Positions 43,501 to 46,469 of a DNA stretch of 64,000 nt are shown here, in pieces. The notes under the pieces are model-generated. The model was not told the origin of the DNA and ran no database searches. It saw only the letters and a program-made list of their open reading frames with translations. This DNA is from Toxotes chatareus (Eukaryota; Chordata; Actinopteri; Toxotidae). The stretch spans positions 11,660,181-11,724,180 of the forward strand of contig CM028884.1 of the NCBI GenBank assembly GCA_016801885.1, read 5' to 3'. Position numbers and translations under genes: made by a program. How positions within the stretch are numbered: position 1 is the stretch's first letter; the number at the start of each line of letters is the position of its first letter.

Positions 43501-45075
43501 ATACAGGGTTGGAGATAAGTGTTCCTAAGTATAAGAATTTGGATAAATATGAAATATATTAAATATTAAATATTATATGTAGCTGTTAAAATGGTTTTTT
43601 TTTCAAGCAATACGATGTGTATTGATGAGTCAAATGTAATTCTGCCATGCTCACAGTCATCATCTGTGTGTAGTTTGGCTTTCAGCTTCTCCATCTTCCT
43701 CTCGTCTCGCAGCAATGTCCTATCTTTCTTCAGTGTGCCCATCCCATCGTCCTTCTTCTCCTCCACTGTCTCCTGGATCAGAGAATATTCTTCATAGTTG
43801 GTGATGCCTGGAATCATAAAAGGAAAAAAAAAGGATCTCTGTCAGTGTCATGATGGGCACATGCTTAATTTAAGGTGTGCATTTAAAATTATTTCCTGAA
43901 CGTTTCATTAGCATCTTGATCTTCAAAGTTTAAGGTTTCCAGTTACCATTAAAGAATAAATGAGATAAAAAACCTATGTAGCAAATCTGGGGGGGAAAAA
44001 AGGCATCTAAGCATGGACATAAGGGCTAACAACAGAAATGATGTACCTATTCTACTGCATATAGTCACAAGCAGCTCTCCCACTGTTTTGGAATCGTCCA
44101 CCATGATGGTTTTAACGGCCCCATCCAACATTTTGATTTTCTGGGGCCTCTGCTTCTTCTTATACTCGAGAATATCCTGCTCAAAGACAACAGAGGAGAG
44201 AAGCAAAAAAAAAAAAAAGGAGTCGATAAGAAAGGAATGCAGGACTTAAATGTAAGAGAAAAAGCAAGCGAGAGAGAAAGACAGAGGGGGGGGGCAGGCT
44301 GAAAGTACCCGCTGAGAAAATGATCAAATGTATCCAGGTTGCGTGGAGCGAGGGGAGAATATAGGCCAGAAAACCTTATTTAACGGCTGCCTATCACAGC
44401 CCGCTGCTCCCTTCCAATCACAACAATAAGGAGAGATTTGGTTCAAAATAATTGGTCACAGTCATGCCTTCTACCTGGGTTGCCTTTGGTGGATTTGAAG
44501 AGGAGAAACCATTTAGAGCAGCAAAACCAAAACCAGAGACGTAGTGAGAGGGAGAGCTACATGGATACGAAAAGAACCAGAGTCGGCCGGTCGGGGCCTT
44601 TGGCAGCAGGGATCAGAGACTTTAAAACAAGCTGGCAGAGGATCTCCAGCTGGCTGGAGCACTTATTTAAACTCACTTTTAAAAGCTCCCTTTGATGTTC
44701 CCATTTTCTTCATGTCCAATTTTATCCTGCACTTTTATTTTCTCATTCTTCTTCATGGGTTTTGTACTCCTGTCTATGATTCGCGCCTGAATGAATTTGT
44801 ACATGGTCTTTGTTCCCAGTTGTTTCCAAAACTGCTTAGTTTTAATTGCCCTTTGCTGGATTGATAAAGTATTTCATATTGGAATAAAGGGTTTTCATTT
44901 CCTCCACTATAAAAGCACTTGGTGAATTATCTACACAAACAAAGATTATTATATTGTATTGGACCTCATGAGTCGGCAGTTTGCAATTAGAACATCTGGA
45001 TTCAGCCATTAAAGTTTAGAGATGAATACAACACCAAGTAACATGATGAGAATGTAAATTCAAGGAAGTGATGCA

Positions 45076-45112
<37 letters not shown>

Positions 45113-46433
45113 ATTTTTGTATTATCCTTCAAGTGCTCACTTTAACCTTTGCCACACACAGCTCAGGGTAAGCAATCACTCCATGGTAACAGTCATTCAT
45201 AGGTTGTTTGAGCGTGTGGGTTAAACAGGTTGATATATTTACCCCATTGCGGAGCATGTAGTAGTCCAGTGTCCTTCCAGACTCCAGCCAGATGCCTTTT
45301 CTGGGGTCTTCATCAGACAGGAACAGACCATAGTCTGAAGCTGGAGCAGTGAGGAGGAACATCAGCATTTAAGAGACTGTTGTGGTGAATGTTATGCCAG
45401 GATCAGACTACAAAATATCTGCCCCAAGCTGATCCCGTCCTGACAGACGTGGGATGTCAGGAACACGTGATGTTGACTAATAGAAGCACTGAACGCGCTT
45501 CACGTACATCTGTAAACATGGCAACGCATAAGGTGAATGGTGATTTTGCTGCAGTCAGGTGCAACAGTAAAGTCAGACCCTGCCGCCTCCTTGCGATCAC
45601 CTACTGTGTATACTTCATGCAAGTTGTGAGAGACGGCAAGATCTGATCGATCAGAGTAAAAAATGTAGTCTGCCATGGGTCCCAGTCGCATCATGACAAG
45701 AATATCACCCAACATAACACAGGGATCATCTTCAAAGACAAAAATACTGTGTGGTCTGATCCCGGTTTTAGCACACAATATTAAAAGTTACAAAAGATAG
45801 AAAAGAAAGAAGGGAATCTGTTATGACAAGCACTAAAAAAACAGTTTTATCAGGAGTAGACAAATTATTAAAAAAAAAAAAAGAGTCTGCACACAGATTC
45901 TTTATAATATTTAGTTGTTTTGTTTACTGATTCCCACGCTGAAAGCCTTGGCACTGAGCCCCCACCTAATCCATTCCCTAAACAGTCAAAGTGACATATT
46001 AACATGCAGCATGACTTGCTGTAACTGTTTGAACTATGACATCCAACATATTTTGGTCTGCTGCTCTGTTCTTAGCCACAACCAGTAATGTCTCCATCTG
46101 TACCCTCGAAGGACCTGACCAATCACAGTGCAAATGAGCAGTAAACCCTGGTGATTGAGCCTTCTATATGAAGCAAGCTACATTTAGATATAATCCTATG
46201 ACTCTCACTCTTCCATTATGCCTTTTCTTTTAGAGTTTACATCAAATCCAGTGTCCTGCCTGGGAAAGTAAAAAAAATAAATAAATGTTATCCTTACCTT
46301 GTCCGGTCTGAGCCTCGGGGACTCTCTCTCTGATGATCCTACAGGCGTCGTAGACGGCTGTGGAGGGCTCAAACTGCATCGTTTTCACAACGTTGCATTG
46401 GCGAACGCAGATTTTCAGCGATAACACCACCAT
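1446..46433 (-). CDS. tln2: talin-2, spliced CDS of 56 coding exons
   Basis: Talin-2 is a large cytoplasmic adaptor at integrin adhesions: its FERM-like head (F0-F3) binds and activates integrin beta tails and membrane lipids, and its helical-bundle rod binds vinculin and F-actin and dimerises. Seen here: 56 exons joined by GT-AG introns with consistent phase, giving 2542 residues from ATG 46431-46433 (context AAGATGG, a good start context) to TAA 1446-1448. Domain positions from the family: F0 1-87, F1 to about 205, F2 to 308, F3 to 405, linker 406-484, R1-R13 about 485-2485, dimerisation helix 2495-2540. Talin-2 rather than talin-1 by the N-terminal ICVRQCN, KVGSIPANA and EAMRRLQ. No frameshift or internal stop was found, so the gene looks intact. 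It hosts miR-190a and a candidate microexon. The teleost copy (a or b) is undetermined. Upstream promoter and 3' end lie outside the window. Confidence 0.97.
2390..2515 (-). CDS. tln2: tln2 exon 55 (R13 end)
   Basis: Residues 2459-2500, I-A-G-N-A-V-K-K-A-S-D-N through V-G-G-I-A-Q. Ile2459 and Lys2465 replace mammalian Ala and Arg; the acidic patch reads SDEDN rather than ADDDD. Acceptor CTCTTCCTCCATAG; donor GCGCAG|GTAAGA. The next intron (1575-2389) is plain. Confidence 0.95.
2706..2888 (-). CDS. tln2: tln2 exon 54 (R13)
   Basis: Residues 2398-2458, A-R-M-V-A-A-A-T-S-N-L through S-E-A-M-R-R-L-Q. Contains QVAASTAQLLVACKVKADQD, the most conserved stretch of talin and related actin-binding modules. 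Acceptor AATCTTCTCCACCAG; donor CTTCAG|GTACAG. Confidence 0.97.
2987..3175 (-). CDS. tln2: tln2 exon 53 (R13)
   Basis: Residues 2335-2397, Q-A-D-E-T-L-N-F-E-E-Q-I-L through W-S-Q-G-L-I-S-A. Contains SAAQRELVAQGKVGSIPANA, the talin-2 form (talin-1 has GAIPANA). Acceptor TCCCCCCTCAG; donor TCTGCA|GTAAGT. Confidence 0.96.
3820..3904 (-). ncRNA. mir190a: miR-190a precursor hairpin
   Basis: MicroRNA gene inside the tln2 intron between exons 52 and 53, same strand as the host. The 5p arm at 3870-3891 reads TGATATGTTTGATATATTAG plus GT, identical to the miR-190a-5p I remember. The 3p arm at 3833-3853 (CTATATATCAAACATATTCC plus T) matches miR-190a-3p. The arms pair along the whole length across a short loop (TTATTCAGTCC), and the flanking lower stem (CTCTGT / ACAGTGTC) also fits the vertebrate precursor. 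Human MIR190A lies in a TLN2 intron, so the position is conserved. It is probably processed from the tln2 primary transcript, although an own promoter cannot be excluded. Confidence 0.96.
4025..4047 (+). repeat. (GGA)n run
   Basis: About eight GGA units in the miR-190a host intron, 120 bases from the hairpin. It yields a proline-rich chance reading frame on the minus strand that is not coding. Confidence 0.9.
5023..5147 (-). CDS. tln2: tln2 exon 52 (R12-R13 linker, R13 start)
   Basis: Residues 2293-2334, G-S-E-W-V-D-P-E-D-P-T through K-P-R-A-K-P-K. GSEW replaces mammalian GTEW. Starts R13, the I/LWEQ-type actin-binding module. Acceptor CACGTACCTCAG; donor CCCAAG|GTGGGT. The next intron (3176-5022) contains miR-190a. 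Confidence 0.95.
5563..5568 (-). CDS. tln2: Candidate in-frame 6-nt microexon of tln2
   Basis: The bases ATGGAG on the minus strand are flanked by a strong acceptor (CCCCCTTCTCTTGCCACAG) and a consensus donor (GTAAGTTAG). The intron here is phase 1, so inclusion reads G|AT GGA G|GT and adds Asp-Gly between Lys2292 and Gly2293 without changing frame. The insertion falls in the linker between R12 and R13, just before the C-terminal actin-binding module. A UGC motif lies just upstream of the acceptor, as in neural microexons activated by SRRM4 (family knowledge). This is a prediction from splice signals; I do not recall a published talin-2 microexon at this place, and the six bases themselves carry no homology information. 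Confidence 0.55.
5843..5948 (-). CDS. tln2: tln2 exon 51 (R12 last helix)
   Basis: Residues 2258-2292 plus one base, V-L-Q-K-P-T-A-E-Q-K through I-Q-T-A-E-A-M-K. The acceptor is unusual: a (UG)n repeat runs straight into TGTAG with no ordinary pyrimidine tract. Donor GAAAG|GTACAG. The next intron (5148-5842) contains the candidate microexon at 5563-5568. Confidence 0.94.
5951..5970 (-). repeat. (UG)10 tract at the exon 51 acceptor
   Basis: Twenty bases of (AC)n on the plus strand, read (GT)n on the transcript, immediately before the exon 51 acceptor. UG repeats bind TDP-43 and CELF proteins (established), so this could affect exon 51 use. Confidence 0.9.
6577..6684 (-). CDS. tln2: tln2 exon 50 (R12)
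   Basis: Residues 2222-2257, Q-A-A-Y-H-P-E-V-S-E-E through L-L-E-H-V-L-L. Acceptor TTCCGTCTTTCAG; donor CTATTG|GTAGGT. The next intron (5949-6576) ends in a (UG)n tract at exon 51. Confidence 0.95.
6865..7050 (-). CDS. tln2: tln2 exon 49 (R12)
   Basis: Residues 2160-2221, L-F-Q-S-K-D-T-P-N-K through S-D-M-L-T-T-C-K, containing RMTKGITMATAKAVAAGNSA. Acceptor TTATCGTCCCCAG; donor TGCAAG|GTTATT, weak at positions +3 to +6. Confidence 0.95.
7309..7425 (-). CDS. tln2: tln2 exon 48 (R11-R12)
   Basis: Residues 2121-2159, V-M-V-T-N-V-T-S-L-L-K through I-K-Q-E-M-A. Acceptor CTTTTCCGCCAG; donor ATGGCG|GTGAGG. Confidence 0.95.
8475..8600 (-). CDS. tln2: tln2 exon 47 (R11)
   Basis: Residues 2079-2120, V-V-L-I-N-A-V-K-D-V through Y-Q-L-K-S-A-A-K. 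Acceptor GTCCTTTCTCTAG; donor GCCAAG|GTGAGG. The next intron (7426-8474) has a poly-T run near 7918 and a CA tract near 8371. Confidence 0.95.
8771..8954 (-). CDS. tln2: tln2 exon 46 (R11)
   Basis: Residues 2017-2078, R-E-N-I-L-K-T-A-K-A-L through G-S-D-D-P-E-T-Q. Acceptor CTTCTCTCTCAG; donor ACGCAG|GTTAGC. Confidence 0.95.
9947..10113 (-). CDS. tln2: tln2 exon 45 (R11)
   Basis: Residues 1962-2016 plus two bases, V-S-L-V-L-S-A-L-Q-A-G through E-S-F-A-D-H. Contains GIIADLDTTIMFASAGTLNA. R11 lies in the second integrin-binding region of the talin rod. Acceptor TTTGTGTCCCCAG; donor CACAG|GTGAGA. The next intron (8955-9946) is plain. Confidence 0.96.
11264..11410 (-). CDS. tln2: tln2 exon 44 (R10)
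   Basis: Residues 1913-1961, I-G-F-Q-I-K-T-R-V-Q-E-L through A-R-A-V-T-E-K. Acceptor TTGGTGTCATTCAG; donor GAAAAG|GTATTA. The next intron (10114-11263) shows nothing recognisable. Confidence 0.95.
11663..11782 (-). CDS. tln2: tln2 exon 43 (R10)
   Basis: Residues 1873-1912, M-T-K-S-V-T-C-P-D-E-L through H-T-A-E-P-E-E. Acceptor TTTATCCCTCAG; donor GAGGAG|GTGAGG. Confidence 0.95.
12169..12270 (-). CDS. tln2: tln2 exon 42 (R10)
   Basis: Residues 1839-1872, L-D-E-G-T-P-P-E-P-E-G through I-A-V-T-A-Q-E-M. Acceptor CTTGCTCTTTAG behind CU and UG repeats; donor GAGATG|GTAAAT. The next intron (11783-12168) is plain. Confidence 0.95.
12281..12330 (-). repeat. UG and CU repeat upstream of exon 42
   Basis: On the transcript strand: two (UG)n blocks separated by CU, then a (CU)n block ending about 10 bases from the exon 42 acceptor. 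Confidence 0.9.
14186..14332 (-). CDS. tln2: tln2 exon 41 (R9-R10)
   Basis: Residues 1790-1838, A-S-H-T-H-D-A-I-A-E through A-I-A-E-A-M-G-K in part substituted (E-S-I-A-E-A-M-G-K). Acceptor CACACTTCACAG; donor GGCAAG|GTGACT. The next intron (12271-14185, 1.9 kb) has a UG/CU tract next to exon 42 and a TAAT-rich patch near 13040-13180. Confidence 0.95.
14522..14692 (-). CDS. tln2: tln2 exon 40 (R9)
   Basis: Residues 1733-1789, V-T-Q-L-A-G-Y-F-E-P through A-K-E-G-G-G-N-P-K. Includes the DQTKTMAESALQMLYAAK helix. Acceptor CTCTTTGTCTCAG; donor CCAAAG|GTATGA. Confidence 0.95.
15083..15184 (-). CDS. tln2: tln2 exon 39 (R9)
   Basis: Residues 1699-1732, A-L-Q-E-Q-L-T-S-T-V-Q through S-Q-L-G-H-K. 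Acceptor TTCCTCTCTTCAG; donor CACAAG|GTATAT. The next intron (14693-15082) is plain. Confidence 0.95.
15698..15830 (-). CDS. tln2: tln2 exon 38 (R9)
   Basis: Residues 1654-1698, R-D-K-A-P-G-Q-R-E-C-D through D-D-I-S-L-E. R9 docks on F3 in the autoinhibited form (family knowledge). Acceptor ATTTTATTCTCAG; donor CTAGAA|GTCAGT. The next intron (15185-15697) is plain. Confidence 0.95.
17145..17326 (-). CDS. tln2: tln2 exon 37 (R7 end)
   Basis: Residues 1594-1653 plus two bases, G-S-A-A-Q-E-P-I-L-Q through S-L-I-T-A-I. Acceptor CTTTTTCTGTAG; donor ATCCG|GTTAGT. The next intron (15831-17144, 1.3 kb) shows nothing recognisable. Confidence 0.95.
17482..17622 (-). CDS. tln2: tln2 exon 36 (R8-R7)
   Basis: Residues 1547-1593, A-L-D-G-D-F-S-D-E-N through P-A-Q-I-S-N-E. 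Acceptor CTCACTCTGCAG; donor AACGAG|GTATGG. Confidence 0.95.
17917..18078 (-). CDS. tln2: tln2 exon 35 (R8)
   Basis: Residues 1493-1546, VLSAATIVAKHTSALCNACR through S-T-A-N-L-V-K-T-I-K. Very highly conserved. Acceptor ATAATGTGGCAG; donor ATCAAG|GTAGGA. Confidence 0.96.
18352..18495 (-). CDS. tln2: tln2 exon 34 (R7 into inserted R8)
   Basis: Residues 1445-1492, A-S-Y-L-V-G-V-S-D-P-N-S through D-S-S-P-S-Q. Acceptor TTTCTGCACAG; donor CTCAG|GTACAT. R8 is a four-helix bundle inserted into R7 and binds LD-motif partners such as DLC1. Confidence 0.95.
18603..18725 (-). CDS. tln2: tln2 exon 33 (R7)
   Basis: Residues 1404-1444, V-L-G-E-S-M-A-G-I-S-Q-N through L-T-E-A-A-G-Q. Acceptor CTGTTCTGTCCAG; donor GGACAG|GTACAG. 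Confidence 0.95.
18871..18960 (-). CDS. tln2: tln2 exon 32 (R7)
   Basis: Residues 1374-1403, A-V-R-G-M-L-D-N-P-N-E through I-E-S-V-M-E-N-S-K. Acceptor TGCTCTCTCAG; donor TCCAAG|GTAGGC. R7 is the bundle that binds KANK proteins in talins. Confidence 0.95.
19225..19318 (-). CDS. tln2: tln2 exon 31 (R6-R7)
   Basis: Residues 1342-1373, R-A-V-T-D-S-I-N-Q-L-I through N-A-L-R-E-L-E. Acceptor TCTTTGTTTCAG; donor TTGGAG|GTAAAC. Confidence 0.95.
20192..20331 (-). CDS. tln2: tln2 exon 30 (R6)
   Basis: Residues 1296-1341 plus two bases, K-K-D-D-Q-V-Q-V-I-G through N-L-L-A-A-A-A. Acceptor GTCATTCTAG; donor GCAAG|GTACCG. The next intron (19319-20191) is plain sequence. Confidence 0.94.
20414..20611 (-). 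CDS. tln2: tln2 exon 29 (R6)
   Basis: Residues 1230-1295, I-P-P-A-S-K-S-F-Q-E-A-Q through G-I-E-M-A-G-H-T-Q. Acceptor CCTTCGTTCAG; donor ACTCAG|GTTTGT, a weaker donor. Confidence 0.94.
20769..20888 (-). CDS. tln2: tln2 exon 28 (R5-R6)
   Basis: Residues 1190-1229, V-A-K-A-V-S-H-S-L-N-N-C through K-K-L-L-I-E-T. Acceptor CTGTGTTCCAG; donor GAAACT|GTGAGT. The junction region (IETIPPASKS with exon 29) differs from the mammalian VDSLPPSTKP, which looks like a loop between bundles. Confidence 0.94.
21800..22008 (-). CDS. tln2: tln2 exon 27 (R5)
   Basis: Residues 1120-1189, G-I-A-A-R-E-T-A-Q-A-L through E-S-Q-Q-R-L-A-Q. Acceptor ATCCTGTGTATAG; donor GCACAG|GTGAGG. The next intron (20889-21799) is plain. 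Confidence 0.95.
23076..23178 (-). CDS. tln2: tln2 exon 26 (R5)
   Basis: Residues 1086-1119 plus one base, L-E-K-C-A-Q-D-L-G-S through Q-G-N-E-H-Y-T. Acceptor CCTCTGCTTCAG; donor ACACAG|GTTGGT. The next intron (22009-23075) shows nothing recognisable. Confidence 0.95.
23386..23514 (-). CDS. tln2: tln2 exon 25 (R5)
   Basis: Residues 1043-1085, A-H-E-A-C-G-P-M-E-I-D through L-K-P-L-P-G-E-S. Acceptor TTTTATCTTCTAG; donor GAATCA|GTAAGA, with A rather than G as last exon base. Confidence 0.95.
23975..24109 (-). CDS. tln2: tln2 exon 24 (R4)
   Basis: Residues 998-1042, P-G-S-K-M-V-T-S-A-K through A-E-L-R-T-S-A-Q-K. Acceptor CACACTCTACAG; donor CAAAAG|GTAGAG. The next intron (23515-23974) is plain. 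Confidence 0.95.
24539..24652 (-). CDS. tln2: tln2 exon 23 (R4)
   Basis: Residues 960-997, A-V-A-D-H-I-P-Q-L-V-Q-G through S-Q-N-F-L-Q. Acceptor TTGTGTGTCTAG; donor CTACAG|GTGCAA. The next intron (24110-24538) is plain. Confidence 0.95.
24978..25091 (-). CDS. tln2: tln2 exon 22 (R4)
   Basis: Residues 922-959, N-A-A-K-Q-A-A-A-A-A-T-Q-T through L-V-Q-S-C-K. Asn922 replaces the Val of mammals at the junction. Acceptor AAATTCCTCAG; donor TGTAAG|GTGAGG. The next intron (24653-24977) has a 19-nt poly-A run. Confidence 0.95.
25837..25965 (-). CDS. tln2: tln2 exon 21 (R3)
   Basis: Residues 879-921, G-A-A-A-Y-P-E-N-E-D-Q-Q-Q-R through K-K-K-L-I-N-R-L-E. Acceptor TGTGTTCTCAG in UG-rich sequence; donor CTGGAG|GTCAGT. 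The next intron (25092-25836) shows nothing recognisable. Confidence 0.95.
28611..28777 (-). CDS. tln2: tln2 exon 20 (R3)
   Basis: Residues 823-878: G-E-M-V-R-Q-A-R-V-L through R-M-V-E-A-A-K. Acceptor TTTCTTCTCTCAG; donor GCGAAG|GTAAGC. The next intron (25966-28610, 2.6 kb, the largest between coding exons) carries an RFX-like sequence at 27110-27123 and no coding sequence. Confidence 0.95.
30345..30795 (+). repeat. Dispersed fish repeat, copy 1
   Basis: In the intron between exons 19 and 20. It shares landmarks in the same order with the copies at 50.9-51.4 kb and 52.6-53.1 kb: AGCACTAAAC, GGCTGATGGGAATGTC, GGGGATCACCAAAGTCAG, a phrase like ATCCTCTGGAGACCATGAA, then GGTGGACTGACAGAC and CCATCCCTAGA. 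I recognise this as a widespread percomorph repeat, but cannot name the family. No open frame. Confidence 0.65.
31069..31228 (-). CDS. tln2: tln2 exon 19 (R2-R3)
   Basis: Residues 770-822 plus one base, V-S-A-A-A-S-V-V through F-S-S-M-G-D-A. Acceptor GTATTGAAG with a poor pyrimidine tract; donor GACGCAG|GTGAGT. Enters R3, the least stable, first-opening bundle of talin. The next intron (28778-31068) contains a dispersed repeat at 30345-30795. Confidence 0.94.
31581..31715 (-). CDS. tln2: tln2 exon 18 (R2)
   Basis: Residues 725-769, V-V-S-P-T-I-S-S-P-V-C-Q through D-G-E-L-L-K-Q. Acceptor CATATTGTTGTAG; donor AAACAG|GTCAGC. The next intron (31229-31580) is plain sequence. Confidence 0.95.
32633..32800 (-). 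CDS. tln2: tln2 exon 17 (R2)
   Basis: Residues 669-724, D-I-L-M-N-L-A-K-A-V through S-T-S-Q-L-V-A-C-A-K. Highly conserved amphipathic helices of R2. Acceptor CTTGTTGTGCAG; donor GCTAAG|GTACAG. The next intron (31716-32632) shows nothing recognisable. Confidence 0.96.
33275..33373 (-). CDS. tln2: tln2 exon 16 (R1-R2)
   Basis: Residues 636-668, P-R-Q-T-V-L-T-A-A-G-S through D-E-R-F-Q. Acceptor GTCTGCAG preceded by a (UG)n tract; donor TTCCAG|GTAACG. A TLN1 cassette exon is reported near the R1/R2 boundary; I saw no counterpart in the next intron (32801-33274). Confidence 0.95.
33384..33404 (-). repeat. (UG)10 upstream of exon 16
   Basis: (CA)n on the plus strand, ending 10 bases from the acceptor of exon 16; on the transcript it is a UG tract in the pyrimidine-tract position. 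Confidence 0.9.
34613..34821 (-). CDS. tln2: tln2 exon 15 (R1, vinculin-site helix)
   Basis: Residues 566-635, beginning GDPTDTDYTAVGCAITTISS and containing LTEMSKGVKLLAALMEDD, the helix corresponding to vinculin-binding site 1. Acceptor TCTCCCCCATAG; donor GGAGAG|GTGAGC. The next intron (33374-34612) has a CA tract beside exon 16 and is otherwise plain. Confidence 0.95.
35499..35607 (-). CDS. tln2: tln2 exon 14 (R1)
   Basis: Residues 530-565 plus one base, ASKVWIQNKMDESKHEIHSQ and on to VVNLTA. Acceptor TTGTCTACTTAG; donor CTGCTG|GTCAGT. The next intron (34822-35498) shows nothing recognisable. Confidence 0.95.
35814..35927 (-). CDS. tln2: tln2 exon 13 (R1 start)
   Basis: Residues 492-529, S-S-A-Q-Q-A-L-M-G-T through P-P-L-G-Q-D-M. 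The first residue is Ser where mammals have Thr. Start of rod bundle R1. Acceptor TGTATGTGTAG; donor GACATG|GTACTT. Confidence 0.95.
36175..36355 (-). CDS. tln2: tln2 exon 12 (linker, calpain-type site)
   Basis: Residues 431-491. Contains KSTILQQQFNR, matching the region where calpain-2 cuts talin-1 between two glutamines, then a glycine/methionine/glutamine-rich stretch ending GQMHRGHMPPL. Acceptor AGCCTGTTGGCGTACCTGCAG; donor CCACTG|GTAAGA. Confidence 0.95.
37535..37611 (-). CDS. tln2: tln2 exon 11 (head-rod linker)
   Basis: Residues 406-430 plus two bases, K-Q-S-K-D-R-F-G-L-E-G-D-E-E-S-T-M-L. Acidic and serine-rich flexible linker. Acceptor CTCTCCTGCAG; donor AAAGAA|GTATGT. The next intron (36356-37534) is plain sequence. 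Confidence 0.95.
38399..38500 (-). CDS. tln2: tln2 exon 10 (F3 end)
   Basis: Residues 372-405, D-F-G-E-Y-Q-E-S-Y-Y-S-V-Q through D-I-I-L-K-K: the last strand and C-terminal helix of F3. Acceptor TGTATGTGTAG; donor AAAAAG|GTGAGA. The next intron (37612-38398) shows nothing recognisable. Confidence 0.95.
39420..39575 (-). CDS. tln2: tln2 exon 9 (F3 integrin-binding lobe)
   Basis: Residues 320-371. F3 is a PTB-like fold that binds the NPxY motif of integrin beta tails. Lys327-Leu328 and Arg361-Trp362 correspond to talin-1 K324-L325 and R358-W359, the integrin-contact residues, and are intact. Acceptor is a poly-T run then CAG, preceded by a UG tract; donor ACCTTG|GTAAGA. The next intron is 38501-39419, plain sequence. 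Confidence 0.96.
39594..39617 (-). repeat. (UG)12 upstream of exon 9
   Basis: A CA tract on the plus strand, 18 bases from the exon 9 acceptor, followed on the transcript by a poly-U run and CAG. Confidence 0.9.
39742..39978. repeat. Short interspersed repeat with inverted ends
   Basis: In the intron between exons 8 and 9. It begins GGGGCATTCAACATTTTTCA and ends ACGGACCCCTTGTTGAAGAC; the ends are imperfect inverse copies (TTCAACA...GGACC). It resembles a common fish repeat containing the phrase for falling-away ends GTTGAAGACC. AT-rich middle with an AAATA-type run near 39868. No coding capacity. Confidence 0.5.
42110..42214 (-). CDS. tln2: tln2 exon 8 (F2-F3)
   Basis: Residues 285-319, E-H-K-N-C-G-E-M-T-E-I-E-A-K through G-V-S-F-F-L-V-K. 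Acceptor AACCTGCAG; donor GTTAAG|GTGAGT. The next intron (39576-42109, 2.5 kb) holds a short interspersed repeat at 39742-39978 and otherwise nothing recognised. Confidence 0.95.
42309..42372 (-). CDS. tln2: tln2 exon 7 (F2, short)
   Basis: Residues 263-284, DLKEFLPKEYIKQRGAEKK then IFQ; only 64 nt. Acceptor CTCTCCTAG; donor TTCCAG|GTGTGT. Contains the lysine-rich membrane-facing part of F2. Confidence 0.94.
42677..42804 (-). CDS. tln2: tln2 exon 6 (F2)
   Basis: Residues 221-262 plus two bases: ARDDILNGSHPVSFDKACEF, then the GGIQAQIQFGPH stretch. Acceptor GTTTCAG; donor CTAGA|GTAAGC. F2 is the acyl-CoA-binding-like lobe of the FERM head. Confidence 0.95.
43236..43378 (-). CDS. tln2: tln2 exon 5 (F1-F2)
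   Basis: Residues 173-220, L-N-W-L-D-H-S-R through L-N-L-L-Y-V-Q. Acceptor TTGTGTTTACAG; donor GTACAG|GTCTGA. Ends F1 and enters F2. The next intron (42805-43235) shows nothing recognisable. Confidence 0.95.
43655..43807 (-). CDS. tln2: tln2 exon 4 (F1 with its long loop)
   Basis: Residues 122-172 plus one base. Encodes GITNYEEYSLIQ then the lysine/glutamate-rich F1 loop (EEKKDD, KKDRTLLRDE), which in talins is a flexible basic insertion contacting acidic lipid. Acceptor TATGATTCCAG; donor GATGACT|GTGAGC. Confidence 0.95.
44047..44176 (-). CDS. tln2: tln2 exon 3 (F0-F1)
   Basis: Residues 79-121 plus one base, D-I-L-E-Y-K-K-K-Q-R-P through T-I-C-S-R-I. Acceptor TTTGAGCAG; donor AATAG|GTACAT, a weaker match to consensus. 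Crosses from F0 into F1. Confidence 0.95.
45080..45110 (+). repeat. (TG)15 microsatellite
   Basis: Uninterrupted TG dinucleotide run in the intron between exons 2 and 3, not near a splice site. Confidence 0.95.
45243..45340 (-). CDS. tln2: tln2 exon 2 (F0)
   Basis: Residues 46-78, starting A-S-D-Y-G-L-F-L and ending Y-Y-M-L-R-N-G. Acceptor CACTGCTCCAG; donor AATGGG|GTAAAT. Completes most of F0. The next intron (44177-45242) has a (TG)15 tract at 45080-45110 and nothing else recognised. Confidence 0.95.
45394..45772. mobile_element. Non-autonomous DNA transposon remnant (inverted termini)
   Basis: About 380 bp in the intron between exons 1 and 2. The left end (GCCAGGATCAGACTACAAAA) and the reverse complement of the right end (ACCGGGATCAGACCACACAG) match over about 20 bases with a shared GGATCAGAC core. 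No transposase is present. Element limits and target duplication could not be fixed. Superfamily not determined; a MITE is the simplest reading. Open frames inside are chance. Confidence 0.6.
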
Positions 46434-46469
46434 CTTGGCAAGCGGTGTGGGCGGGAGCTGCGGCTACAC
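46298..46469 (-). CDS. tln2: tln2 exon 1: 5' UTR 46434-46469, start codon, F0
   Basis: Residues 1-45 plus one base (CDS 46298-46433). Acceptor TTTTTATGTGCAG at 46470; donor CAAG|GTAAGG. The first 36 nt are leader ending GCCAAG before ATGG. Encodes the start of F0, a ubiquitin-like fold; Lys17 and Arg37 correspond to the talin-1 K15 and R35 used to bind Rap1 (family knowledge). The following intron (45341-46297) carries an inverted-repeat transposon remnant. Confidence 0.95.

Noticed and set aside
45389..45646. 85-residue open frame on the plus strand
   Set aside because: It lies inside the inverted-repeat transposon remnant and resembles no known protein; composition is not coding-like.
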